Part shown: positions 18,729 to 26,928 of the stretch, piece by piece | How the letters are laid out: each line of letters begins with the position of its first letter | Position numbering within the stretch: position 1 is the stretch's first letter | Source: Streptomyces diastatochromogenes | GTDB lineage: Bacteria; Actinomycetota; Actinomycetes; Streptomycetales; Streptomycetaceae | DNA: 64,000 nucleotides | Direction: 5' to 3' | NCBI RefSeq assembly: GCF_002242805.1 | Contig: NZ_MCGQ01000010.1 | Span: 318,726 to 382,725 of the forward strand | Position numbers and translations under genes: made by a program | Notes under the pieces: generated by a model | Seen by the model: the letters and a program-made list of their open reading frames with translations, nothing else | Told to the model about the DNA's origin: nothing | Database searches by the model: none

Positions 18729-19871
18729 TCAGGCGGAGCGCGGGTCCTCTCCCATTCCATCGGGTCGACCGGGCGTCCGCCGGTCGTGCGGCGGGCGGAT
18801 CCCGGCGGGTATGCGCTCCACGAGCGCCGCCGCAGCGGGCGTACGCACCACGAAGTGGACGTCCCACCCGGCCCCACGCGCCAACTCCGCCTCCACGGCG
18901 GCCCATAAGGCGGCCAGACTGACGTCGTACGGCAGTCCGCCGCGGCCCGAGCCGAGCAGCGGGAAGCACACCGAGCGCAGCGGCGGGTCGAAGCGGTCGT
19001 GCTCCTCCGCCAGGACCGCGAGAGCGCGGGAGGCGGCCCGGGTGATGTCGGACGGCAGCACGTCGTAGTCGTTGGTCCCGGCCCGGGGGACGGCGACTGC
19101 CGCGTGGTAGATCCGCCGTACGCCCTGTCCGGCCAGGGCCCCCGCACCGGTGGCGGCCACCGTGCCGGGCAGCACGGCGCGCCCCGAAGTGCCGTGCCGG
19201 GAAGCCCACTTGGTCAGCTCGTCGTGGACCGGGTCGTCCAGGACGTCACCGGTCACACCGCGCACCGAGGCCGCCCGGCGCAACGAGGCGGCGACCGACG
19301 ACTTGTACCGCTCGGGCAGTGCGAAGTGGACGTTGGACGGGGAGACGACCACGTCCACGTCGCGCAGCAGGTCCACCGGATGCACATGGAGCGTGAGCGT
19401 CACCGGCCGCTCGCCGGCCCTGACCCGCACGGTCCGGTGCGTGCCGACGCCCTCCTCGGCCACGACGGCTCCGGGTTCCGCGGCCGCCTCCGCCGCCAGC
19501 CGCAGCACGTGCTCGGCGACCTGTCCGAGGACCATCACCTCGTGGTCCTTGCGGAACCGCTCGACGCTCACCCCGTACACCGAGGCCGCCCTGGCCCGGC
19601 GGGAGGACGCCGGCCAGTCCCGGGTGCCCTGGGCCAGCCCCAGGGTGTACTCGGCTGCGGTGCGCAGGGTCCCGGCGTCCAGGCGCGTCACGGCGAGCCG
19701 CAGCAGCGTCTCGACGGCCGCGCCGGGAGCCCGGGCGCCGGGCGCGGTCACCGTCTGCGCCACCGACTCCAGGGCGGGCAGCTCCCGCCCGCGCAGCCTC
19801 ACCAGTCCGGCGCGCCTGACCTCCTTGAGTTCACGGAGAAGTGACGCATGGTCAGGGAGGGACGATGCCAT
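18729..19871 (-). CDS. Macrodomain (ADP-ribose-binding fold) protein with helical N-terminal region
   Basis: A 380-residue protein. Residues ~1-150 are helical and charged with LAQGTRDWPASSRRARAA and VYGVSVERFRKDHE, a segment I know from other Streptomyces conflict-type proteins and that may recruit a partner. From ~165 a macrodomain follows: VDVVVSPSNVHF (strand and adenine loop), GVTGDV, GTVAATGAGALAGQGVRRIYH, then SVCFPLLGSGRGGLPYDVS (the phosphate-binding loop block). Macrodomains bind ADP-ribose or hydrolyse ADP-ribose-1''-phosphate. The usual GGG of the first loop is absent, so activity may be altered. It is the last gene after RES, 58 bases downstream. Start ATG 19871 has only a weak ribosome site. 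Confidence 0.8.
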   Translation of the reverse strand: MASSLPDHASLLRELKEVRRAGLVRLRGRELPALESVAQTVTAPGARAPGAAVETLLRLAVTRLDAGTLRTAAEYTLGLAQGTRDWPASSRRARAASVYGVSVERFRKDHEVMVLGQVAEHVLRLAAEAAAEPGAVVAEEGVGTHRTVRVRAGERPVTLTLHVHPVDLLRDVDVVVSPSNVHFALPERYKSSVAASLRRAASVRGVTGDVLDDPVHDELTKWASRHGTSGRAVLPGTVAATGAGALAGQGVRRIYHAAVAVPRAGTNDYDVLPSDITRAASRALAVLAEEHDRFDPPLRSVCFPLLGSGRGGLPYDVSLAALWAAVEAELARGAGWDVHFVVRTPAAAALVERIPAGIRPPHDRRTPGRPDGMGEDPRSA

Positions 19872-19929
19872 GCGCCCACGATGACATCACGCCTCGACCA
19901 CCGACAAGCGGGACGGAACGGTCCCCACA

Positions 19930-20601
19930 TCACTGCCACACGGGCTCCGAGATGACCGCCCGCAGCGGTTCGAGGATCTCGTTGGCCTTCTTCATGCCCT
20001 CCTGGGAGCCGAGGTCGGGGATCCCGCCGTCCCGCAGCACCTCCAGCGGCCCGCCGTCGCAGTGCGCGAAGCGATCGTGGAAGAGCACCAGGGCGCGCTG
20101 GGACCGGTTGCGCCGGGACTCCCAGATCAGTCCCATGGCATCGGGTGCCTGCGCCCGGATCTCGCTCGACCAGCGCCGCGCTGTCGCGTAGTTGCTCTCG
20201 TCCTCCAGGAGCGTGGAGTCCTGGCAGACGGCGGCCAGATCCCTCCCGTCGACCAGGGAGACCAGGGTCAGCTCGCACCGGGTGCGCAGACCGCTCAGCG
20301 ACCGTCGCCACACCGCGCTGTACGGGATCCGCCGCGTGCCGGCCGGCAGTTCGAAGGGCCGGGAGCGCAGCACGCTCTCCGCGAGGGCGGTGAGCGGGGT
20401 GTCCGCCACGTACAGGCTGTGGTACGGATCCAGCACCGTGCCCTCGAAGCGGCCGCCGCCGAAGTGGATGTCCGCGAGCTTCGGGCTGAACTGGTCCGGC
20501 GCGTACTTGGACTGGTGCACCCGCCACAGCTCGGTGCCGGCCGGGATCACCAGCCGGTTGGGGCGCAGCTCCAGCTCGATCATGGGGAAGAAGTCGCTCA
20601 T
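19930..20601 (-). CDS. RES-domain protein (NAD+ phosphorylase toxin family)
   Basis: A 223-residue protein that is nearly all RES domain. Visible family hallmarks: WRVHQSKYAP, FGGGRFEG with the conserved Arg, SLYVADTPLTALAESVL with the conserved Tyr and Glu. Characterised RES toxins (MbcT, ParT) destroy NAD+ by phosphorolysis, or modify phosphoribosyl-pyrophosphate synthetase. The ATG at 20601 overlaps the upstream stop by one base (TGATG), typical of an antitoxin-toxin pair with the antitoxin first. At 223 residues it is at the long end for the family. Which reaction it catalyses is not proven. Confidence 0.88.
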   Translation of the reverse strand: MSDFFPMIELELRPNRLVIPAGTELWRVHQSKYAPDQFSPKLADIHFGGGRFEGTVLDPYHSLYVADTPLTALAESVLRSRPFELPAGTRRIPYSAVWRRSLSGLRTRCELTLVSLVDGRDLAAVCQDSTLLEDESNYATARRWSSEIRAQAPDAMGLIWESRRNRSQRALVLFHDRFAHCDGGPLEVLRDGGIPDLGSQEGMKKANEILEPLRAVISEPVWQ

Positions 20602-21374
20602 CAGTCCCCCTCCACCAGTGCGGTGGCCGCGCCGACCAGCCGATGGTCCGGCAGCCGGCCGAGCAGCGACGCGGGCGTCCCGCCCAGCCAGGTGTTGCCG
20701 CTGAGCCACCAGGCCGCGGCTCCCCAGGGGTCGATGTCGGCGAGGAGCAGCCGGTTGACCTCGAGGACGACCTCGCGCGGGGTGCCGCTGCCCTCGGTGA
20801 ACTGGAACTCCGGATAGCGGTCGCCGTCCCGGGGATCCCGCAGTCTGATCAGCTCGGGGGGCGGCGCGCCGCCGCAGCGGACCCGCGCCTCGTCGGCCGA
20901 GAGGGCCGGCGCGCCGAGCAGCAGCCGGTCCTCCTCGGGCGCGGGGCCGTAGGCCGGTTCGGGGGCGGTGTCGTAGGCCGGTTCGGGAGCGGTGCCGGAC
21001 GCCGGGTCGGGTGCGGTGCCGTACACCGGTTCGGGCGCGGGCGGCAGGGCCATCAGCAGGGCCAGCAGCTCGCGCGCCCCCACCACGGCCGTCGGCTCGG
21101 GGGGCGCCGCGACCTGCCGTAGGGAGTCCAGTGCCCTGTACACCGGATGGTCCAGCGGCAGGCGCAGCAGGGCCAGGCGAACACCCTGGCACGCCCTGCG
21201 CACCGCCCTGTCGTCATCGGCGTCCGTGGCCGCGAGGGCCTCCAGCCGGGTCAGCAGCGTGGCGTACTCCTCGTCGTCGAGCGTCTCGCGGATGGTGTCG
21301 TGATGCTCGCCGATCAGGGCGAGCAGCTGCTCCATCAGACCGCCGGGGCCGTCGCTCGTACCGCCGCCGTTCAT
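20601..21374 (-). CDS. Antitoxin-like protein with C-terminal MbcA/ParS/Xre toxin-binding domain
   Basis: A 257-residue protein in three parts. Residues ~1-105 are helical and acidic. Residues ~111-145 form a Pro/Ala/Glu-rich linker of four octapeptide repeats (PAYDTAPE type). The last ~60 residues read DPWGAAAWWLSGN, WLGGTPASLLGRLPDH, which fits the DUF2384 signature (WL...LGG..P..LL) that seals the active site of RES toxins in known complexes. The Xre-type DNA-binding half of classic antitoxins is replaced by the helical region and linker. ATG 21374 overlaps the CHAT stop by ATGA. Role as neutraliser of the next gene's product is inferred. Confidence 0.72.
   Translation of the reverse strand: MNGGGTSDGPGGLMEQLLALIGEHHDTIRETLDDEEYATLLTRLEALAATDADDDRAVRRACQGVRLALLRLPLDHPVYRALDSLRQVAAPPEPTAVVGARELLALLMALPPAPEPVYGTAPDPASGTAPEPAYDTAPEPAYGPAPEEDRLLLGAPALSADEARVRCGGAPPPELIRLRDPRDGDRYPEFQFTEGSGTPREVVLEVNRLLLADIDPWGAAAWWLSGNTWLGGTPASLLGRLPDHRLVGAATALVEGD
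20947..21039. repeat. 24-bp coding tandem repeat (octapeptide linker)
   Basis: Three full 24-bp units (20947-20970, 20971-20994, 20995-21018) and a partial fourth encode the repeated octapeptide of the antitoxin-like protein. The frame is preserved. Confidence 0.85.
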
Positions 21375-24300
21375 GCGTTCTCCCCTCCGGTGGCTGTATC
21401 CGTCTCTCTGCTGGTTCCGGTCCTCGCCGCTCCCGGATGCCCCTGGTGGATGAAGGCGGCCCAGAGCGCGATCCGGTCGAGATCGGTGCGTTCCAGCTGC
21501 CGCAGCAGTTCGCCGCCGAGCGAGCCCGGGTTCGTGCGGTGCGGGTCGAGCATCCACAGCTGTGCCGCCCTGAGCGCGTCGACGGGGCTGAGCCCCTCGA
21601 CGGTCAGGTGGTGATGGAACACCGCCATCAGCAGCGCCGACGCGCTGTCCTGGGTCGTCCACCGCGATCCGACGACATCCCGTGCGCCACCCGCGACGAA
21701 CGCCGTGGTGAGGGTCAGCGCCTCGTCGTGGTCGCGGGTGCTCAGATCGGTCTGGCAGGCACTGAGGACGACCAACGGCCCGTCCTCGGCGGCCTGTTGG
21801 CCCGGCCGGTCGAGGAGCCGGGTGACCGTCAGCAGGCCCGGGCCCGCTTCTTCCGCCGACGTCCCCCCGGTGTCCTCGGGGGCGGCGAGATGCAGCGCCG
21901 AGACCGTGGGACGTGTGCCCGCCGATCCGTGCGAGGCCACGTGGAGCAGCGAGGTCTCGTCGGCGAGGAACCCGAGGACGTCTTCGGGTGTGCCGGGGGC
22001 CAGCTCCTCCTCGGGTACCTGGAAGAGGCCCCCGCACATCCGGGCCTGCCGGTAGAAGGCGTCGCGCAGGGCGATGACCTCGACCTCGGCGTGCGTCAGG
22101 TCCATGGTCGGGTCGGCCAGCAGGACGGGTGCGGCGGCTGGTTCGCGCGGTGCGCGCTTCAGTGTCCGCAGGAACTGGCTGCCGGACGCCGCGTAGCTGA
22201 TCACGGCGGTCTGGCAGAGGTGGTCGTGGGGCGCTTCGGCCGGGAGGCGCGCGGCGTGCCAGGGGACGATGCCGAGCCGCCCGCAGGGCACGAGGACGAG
22301 TCTGAGTGGCCGGTCGCCCGGGTCTCCGTCGGCCGTGAGCCGCTCGCCGACATCGGTGAGGAGGGGGGCGAGCACCTCGTAGGCCCAGTCGCAGAGCGCC
22401 GAGAGGGCTTCTTCCCAGGCCTGTTCGGCGGACGGGTCGTTCCGGCTGCCGTCGCGTACGGCGGTGGCGTCGAGGTAGTGCTCCAACGGGCCGCTCTCGG
22501 CGCCGGACAGGAGCGACCGTACGCCCACCCCGGCTCCGAGCTGCGGCCCCACCGCGATCACCACGCCGGGGTTCTCGCCCTCGCCGGGGACCAGGTAGAC
22601 GAGCGCGTCGGCGCCGCTCTCCTCGACCCCGTCCGCGAGTTCGCTCAGCGTGGGCGTGCTGAGCAGGCTGCCGTCCCGTCGGTAGCCGAGGGCTTCGAGG
22701 GCCTGGCGACGCAGCGTGCTCGGCAGCTCGTCGGGTACGCCCTCGTCGGCGGCGTCGGGGCCCCGGGTCGCGTCGACCGCCCGCCACGCCTCGGCGAGTG
22801 CGTGGTGGCCGCCCGCGTCCAGGAGTTCCGGCACGGCCGACGAGGTGGACGCCGCGTGCAGCACCAGAGCCCGGCCCAGTTCCAGCGCGGCCACGGCCTC
22901 GTGCAGCCGGCCCTGCGAGGCCGCCCACAGGGCAGCCTGCACACCCCTGCTCGCCCCGGCACGGGCCGTCAGCAGTCCGTGTTCCGCCCCGGCCTGGAGG
23001 AGGACGTCGGCGGCGAGCGCCGTCAGCGCCTCCTTGGCGGCTTCCAGGGCGGCGATGTCCCGCACGTCGTCGTTGCCGACACCGCGCTCGCGATAGGCCA
23101 TCGCCAGCTGCCACAACGCCTCGGCGGCGATCCGCGGCGCCCTCCCCTCCCGGACGCCGTCACGGACCAGCTCCAGCTCGCCGATCAGCCTGTCGAGGTC
23201 CGCGCGATCGCGGGTGAGGCTGTAGCGGAGGGCTACGGAGAGCGCGGAACGGTGCAGGTCCTCCGTGGAGGCGCCCGGAGGCGGGGGGACGGGGTCGTGG
23301 TCCTTCGCCGCCGCCGTGTCGCGGGTGAGCGCCGCGCGCAGCAGGTCGATGTCCGGGAGGTACGGCACGGGGAGCTCGTCGGCGAACGGGAGACCGCTCT
23401 CCTTGATGCCGGACATCCCCTTCTCGAGGTACGGCAAAGACCGCAGCATCAGCTCCTCGTCCCTGGTGAGGGCACCGAGCCTGCCGTAGGCCGCCCCCAG
23501 GGTCATGAGGACCACGAAACGGAACGAATGACCTTCCGGTACGGACTTCTCCAGCGCCTCGGCCTCGTCCACCACGTCACGCAGCGCCTGGACGTCCTCC
23601 GCCTCCCCGGCGTCCCTGACCCGGCTGTACAGCAGGAACGCCCGGCCCCAGACTCCGGGATCCCCCATGCCCGGCGGCAACGATCCCGCGAGCTTCTCGA
23701 AGTGGCCGACGATCCGCTCCATGTGGGCACGGCCGGCCGACTGGTCCTGGAGCGAGCCGCCGGCGCCGGAACTGATGTTGAGCAGCAGCGCCCTCATGGC
23801 CTCCATGGCGGAGGTCGGGTCCGGCCCCGGGGGCGGCAGGTCCTGCACGGAGTACAGCCTGCGGAGGAGTTCGTTGATCGCCCCGGCGGGATCGTCACTC
23901 TTCAGCGCACCGTCGAGGCCGTCCGTGGCGGCGTTCACCGCGTCCATGGCGGCGGCGAGCCGACGGATGTCGTCGGCGGTGAGCGTGGGCTTCGGATCCG
24001 ATGGGGGATCGGAATCCGCGGAGGGAGCAGGGGCGGTGGACGGATCAGGGGCCGTAGCCGGATCAGGCGCCGTGGACGGATCAGGAGCCGTGGACGCTTC
24101 AGGCGCCGCAGACGGACCCGGGGCCGCAGACGCATCAGGCCCCGCAGCCGGACCAGCGGCCGCAGCCGGCTCCGCGTCCGCGGTCCTGCCGGCTCCCGTC
24201 GCGTCCGTCTGCCCGCCCGTGGGGGTTCCGGTCGTGCCGAACACCCCGTCCATCGTCTTCCGGAACAGATCCGCATAAGGATCCCCGGCGGGCATCATGT

Positions 24301-24904
24301 TCGTGATCGGGTCGAAGTACCCCGGCCCGGGCGAGGTCGTGAAGAGCGTCTGCATCTGCCGCAGCTGCCCCAGGAACTCCGGCGGCAGGGGCAGCTCCAC
24401 CACCTCCGCGGTCAGCTCCTCGATCTCCGCCGCGACGCTCGCCATCCCGGCCGGCCCCACCCGGGTGACCCACTCGAGGAAGGCGGAGAGGTCGGGCGCC
24501 GCCCCGAACCCGCCCCGCTGCGGCTGTATCGGCGAGATGAGCGGCAGCAGGAACAACGCAGCCCACCGCCGGTCCTCCTCGGTCGCCGTCGCCCCGAGCG
24601 CCGTACCGGGGTCCCGCGCGTCCCTCAGCAGCGCCTCCGCACGCTCCCGGTCCGCGGGCTCACCACCCCCGGCGAGGTGCCGCTGGGCCAGCGCGCCCGC
24701 CAGCCATACGCCGACCGCGCTGCGCAGGGCGGGGTCGTGGTCCAGCAGCCTTGCCAGCTGGTCGAGTTCGGTGACCGACGCGTCGTAGGCCCGCGGCGCC
24801 ACCGCACCGGCCCCCATGGCCGGGATCAACCGCTTGACCCGCTCCGCCGCGTCCTCGGCCCACGCGCGCAGCCCCCGTACGCCGCCGCTCTCCTCGTCGC
24901 TCAT
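21371..24904 (-). CDS. CHAT-domain protease with helical-repeat scaffold
   Basis: A 1,177-residue protein. Residues ~1-230 are helical, ~232-307 is a Pro/Ala/Asp/Ser-rich flexible linker, ~310-750 are helical repeats of TPR type, and ~760-1140 is a CHAT caspase-like domain. The catalytic dyad is intact: His992 in LLHVASHGSAG and Cys1050 in VVLSACQTD, followed by FVAGGARDVVGSRW. CHAT proteases with TPR scaffolds act as sensors that cleave partner proteins (TPR-CHAT of type III-E CRISPR, CHAT activators of bacterial gasdermins). It is directly upstream of and overlapping the antitoxin-like gene, so cleavage of that protein is an attractive but unproven idea. Confidence 0.9.
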   Translation of the reverse strand: MSDEESGGVRGLRAWAEDAAERVKRLIPAMGAGAVAPRAYDASVTELDQLARLLDHDPALRSAVGVWLAGALAQRHLAGGGEPADRERAEALLRDARDPGTALGATATEEDRRWAALFLLPLISPIQPQRGGFGAAPDLSAFLEWVTRVGPAGMASVAAEIEELTAEVVELPLPPEFLGQLRQMQTLFTTSPGPGYFDPITNMMPAGDPYADLFRKTMDGVFGTTGTPTGGQTDATGAGRTADAEPAAAAGPAAGPDASAAPGPSAAPEASTAPDPSTAPDPATAPDPSTAPAPSADSDPPSDPKPTLTADDIRRLAAAMDAVNAATDGLDGALKSDDPAGAINELLRRLYSVQDLPPPGPDPTSAMEAMRALLLNISSGAGGSLQDQSAGRAHMERIVGHFEKLAGSLPPGMGDPGVWGRAFLLYSRVRDAGEAEDVQALRDVVDEAEALEKSVPEGHSFRFVVLMTLGAAYGRLGALTRDEELMLRSLPYLEKGMSGIKESGLPFADELPVPYLPDIDLLRAALTRDTAAAKDHDPVPPPPGASTEDLHRSALSVALRYSLTRDRADLDRLIGELELVRDGVREGRAPRIAAEALWQLAMAYRERGVGNDDVRDIAALEAAKEALTALAADVLLQAGAEHGLLTARAGASRGVQAALWAASQGRLHEAVAALELGRALVLHAASTSSAVPELLDAGGHHALAEAWRAVDATRGPDAADEGVPDELPSTLRRQALEALGYRRDGSLLSTPTLSELADGVEESGADALVYLVPGEGENPGVVIAVGPQLGAGVGVRSLLSGAESGPLEHYLDATAVRDGSRNDPSAEQAWEEALSALCDWAYEVLAPLLTDVGERLTADGDPGDRPLRLVLVPCGRLGIVPWHAARLPAEAPHDHLCQTAVISYAASGSQFLRTLKRAPREPAAAPVLLADPTMDLTHAEVEVIALRDAFYRQARMCGGLFQVPEEELAPGTPEDVLGFLADETSLLHVASHGSAGTRPTVSALHLAAPEDTGGTSAEEAGPGLLTVTRLLDRPGQQAAEDGPLVVLSACQTDLSTRDHDEALTLTTAFVAGGARDVVGSRWTTQDSASALLMAVFHHHLTVEGLSPVDALRAAQLWMLDPHRTNPGSLGGELLRQLERTDLDRIALWAAFIHQGHPGAARTGTSRETDTATGGENA
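23985..24210. repeat. Degenerate 18-bp repeats encoding a Pro/Ala/Asp linker
   Basis: Imperfect 18-bp units of the type encoding TAPDPS/TAPDPA recur in frame within the CHAT gene and make the low-complexity linker between the N-terminal helices and the helical-repeat scaffold. Confidence 0.7.
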
Positions 24905-25002
24905 CGGCGCCCTGCCTTTCCGGGTCCTCGACAGCCCTAGGACTGACCGCCACTATGCCGAGCCACCGGAGCGATGGCGACAAGATCCCGCGCATCGGGT
25001 GC

Positions 25003-25545
25003 TCAACGCCCGAAATCCACCCGGGACGCGCCCAGTTCGACCCTCATCGCCCGCCGTATCCGCCGCAGCCTGCTCCACAGCGCGTCGATGCTCTCCTGTA
25101 CGGCGGCCTGCGAGTCCCCCGCGCGCAGGGCGCCGTCGTCCAGGCGCCGGACCATGCCGTAGACCACGCCCAGGTCATGGCTGAAGTCGCCCGCGAGGTC
25201 GAGCACGCGTTCGGGCACCCGCAGCTGCGCCTCCGCGTACACGTCCCGGTACTGGTCACGGGCTTCGGTGAGCCGCTGCCGTACGACCCTCAGGTCCTCG
25301 TCGCGGCCCAGCGCGTGCACCTGGTCGGTGAGCGCGGCCAGATACTGCCGGGCGGAGGTGTTCAGGGCGACGTAGCACGACCGCAGCTCCTGGGCCTGTC
25401 TGCGCCGCTCCTGCAGTTCCTCGGCGTGTTCCTGCTCGCGTCGGCGACTGCGGTCGGCCGCGCGCTGGGTCAGCAGCGCGGACAGCAGCGTCCCGACGAC
25501 TCCGACGACCGCGACCACGAGCGCGGTCGCACCACCGACGTCCAC
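25003..25545 (-). CDS. One-helix membrane protein with cytoplasmic coiled coil
   Basis: I do not recognise a named family. The N-terminus has one clear membrane helix (ALVVAVVGVVGTLLSALL), followed by a long charged helix (RSRRREQEHAEELQERRRQA) that should form a coiled coil and then a helical domain of about 120 residues. GTG 25545 has GGAGG four bases upstream; an in-frame GTG at 25587 would add 14 residues but has no ribosome site. It sits 98 bases before the CHAT gene and after the PP2C gene on the same strand, so it may anchor the system to the membrane. Function unknown. Confidence 0.7.
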   Translation of the reverse strand: MDVGGATALVVAVVGVVGTLLSALLTQRAADRSRRREQEHAEELQERRRQAQELRSCYVALNTSARQYLAALTDQVHALGRDEDLRVVRQRLTEARDQYRDVYAEAQLRVPERVLDLAGDFSHDLGVVYGMVRRLDDGALRAGDSQAAVQESIDALWSRLRRIRRAMRVELGASRVDFGR

Positions 25546-25686
25546 GCCGCCTCCGTCCGTCGTCCCGTCACTACATCCAGGAGACACGCGATCCGGGGCA
25601 CCACTTGGGCAAAATCCGGTTGTTGTGAGGGAGTTGCCGGACCGCCTTCATCCACCGGGGCCATCCCGGCCCGGGCCGCGACCGGG

Positions 25687-26436
25687 CTACTCCTCCACGA
25701 CGCGCGCGACCGCCAGCGTGATGTTGTCGGGGCCGCCCGCCGCGATGGCGGCCTTCCACAGCTCGAAGGCCGCCCGGTTGTCCTCGCGCTCCCGCAGCAC
25801 GTCGTCCAGCATCTCCGGCGGTACCGGATCGGTCAGACCGTCGGTGCAGATGAGCCAGCGGTCGCCGGGTGACAGGGGCGCGGCCGCCACATGGGGGCGG
25901 ATCGGGCGGTAGCCGGGGCTGCCGCCCAGGCACTGGGTGACGAGGGAGGTGGTGCGCTGCCCGGGTTCGAGGGGTGGGCTGTCGTCGACGCTCAGCTGGC
26001 GCAGCCCGTCGTCGGAGGCGGCGAGGACCCGGCTGTCGCCCACGTTGAACACCATCAGCGAGCCGGGCTGTACGACGATGCCGGCGACCGTCGTCCCCAT
26101 GGCCGCCAGCTCGCTTCCCTCGTCGCCGCCGGCGGCCAGGTACACGGCGCGGTTGCAGGCGCTCAGGGCGTCGCGGACGGCGTCCTCGCTGCTCAGGCCG
26201 GACCCGATCGACGCCATCCGGCGGACGACCAGCGCGCTGGCCACGTCACCCCCGGGATGCCCGCCGAGTCCGTCCGCGACGGCGACGACCAGGGGCGTCC
26301 CGAGCGGGAAGAACAGGGTCTGCGGGCTCTCGGTCACGGTGGCGCACAGGGTCCACGGCCCTACGACGAGACTGTCCTCGTTCCGTTCGCGGAGCAGCCC
26401 GGGATGGCTCAACGCGGTCACAGTCACGTACGGCAT
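25687..26436 (-). CDS. PP2C-family serine/threonine phosphatase
   Basis: A 249-residue PPM/PP2C phosphatase. All metal-site blocks are present: RERNEDS, VADGLGGHPGGDVAS, VFNVGDSRV, WLICTDGLTD and GGPDNITLAV. It removes phosphate from Ser/Thr on proteins, usually opposing a Hanks-type kinase, with two Mn or Mg ions. No kinase gene is next to it. ATG 26436 follows a purine-rich AAGGCGGTGG stretch; an upstream TTG frame lacks support. It is the first gene of the minus-strand series leading into the CHAT-RES block and may regulate it by dephosphorylation, which is inference from position. Confidence 0.88.
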   Translation of the reverse strand: MPYVTVTALSHPGLLRERNEDSLVVGPWTLCATVTESPQTLFFPLGTPLVVAVADGLGGHPGGDVASALVVRRMASIGSGLSSEDAVRDALSACNRAVYLAAGGDEGSELAAMGTTVAGIVVQPGSLMVFNVGDSRVLAASDDGLRQLSVDDSPPLEPGQRTTSLVTQCLGGSPGYRPIRPHVAAAPLSPGDRWLICTDGLTDPVPPEMLDDVLREREDNRAAFELWKAAIAAGGPDNITLAVARVVEE

Positions 26437-26510
26437 AAAACGCCACCGCCTTCCCTTCAAAGTCTAGTTTCGTGCCGGAAACCCGGTGGAGGCACACCGC
26501 CCGCCGTGCC

Positions 26511-26516
26511 TAAGGT
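26511..26516 (+). promoter_or_regulatory. -10 element TAAGGT, probable leaderless start
   Basis: TAAGGT is 6 bases before ATG 26523, placing the transcript start on the start codon; no ribosome site is seen. Confidence 0.45.
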
Positions 26517-26522
26517 CGCGGG

Positions 26523-26882
26523 ATGAGTACCCGAACCTTCCGTATCACCGTCCGCGGCGCCTTCGACGGGCTCAGCGAGGCCCAGCGGGCCGAACTGCTC
26601 GCCGACGCCGCCCGGCACGACGTGCTGCACGCCGCCTACACGCCCGAGGGACACCTCAGTTACGACATCGCCGCCCGGCCGGCCTTCGTCTTCCGCTTCT
26701 CGGACACCGGGGAGGAAGAGGAGGACATCCTGGAGGCGACCGAGCGGGCCGAGGAGGCGGCGACGGCATGGCTGACGGAGCGCGGCTACGGCTTCAAGAA
26801 CCTCAGGTCCAGCGCGGAGGACCTCTCCCAGGCGCCCTTGGGGAAGCGGCAGCGGCGGGCCGCGCGTACGAGCGGCGCATAA
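26523..26882 (+). CDS. DUF6204-family protein
   Basis: A 119-residue small soluble protein starting RTFRITVRGAFDGLSEAQR, which I recognise as the DUF6204 family common in Streptomyces. The N-terminal ~60 residues look like a ferredoxin-like beta-alpha-beta fold, then an acidic helix (EEEEDILEATERAEEAA) and a basic tail. No catalytic residues are evident. It precedes the MarR gene by 46 bases. Function unknown. Confidence 0.75.
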   Translation: MSTRTFRITVRGAFDGLSEAQRAELLADAARHDVLHAAYTPEGHLSYDIAARPAFVFRFSDTGEEEEDILEATERAEEAATAWLTERGYGFKNLRSSAEDLSQAPLGKRQRRAARTSGA

Positions 26883-26883
26883 A

Positions 26884-26897
26884 CTTGAGTAGTCAAG
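26884..26897. promoter_or_regulatory. Putative MarR operator (CTTGA-N4-TCAAG)
   Basis: A 14-base dyad CTTGAGTAGTCAAG lies 31 bases upstream of the marR-type ATG. TTGA-N4-TCAA palindromes are typical MarR-family sites, so autoregulation is likely. Confidence 0.6.
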
Positions 26898-26928
26898 GAG
26901 ATGGCAATCAACAGGACGGCGGTGCGCG

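Noticed and set aside
21011-24940. A 1,309-codon open frame on the plus strand
   Set aside because: Antisense to the CHAT gene, whose protease motifs are clear on the other strand.
18729-26436. Integrated mobile element carrying the CHAT-RES genes
   Set aside because: No integrase, tRNA, direct-repeat ends or obvious base-composition change was visible; a defence-island origin stays possible but unsupported.
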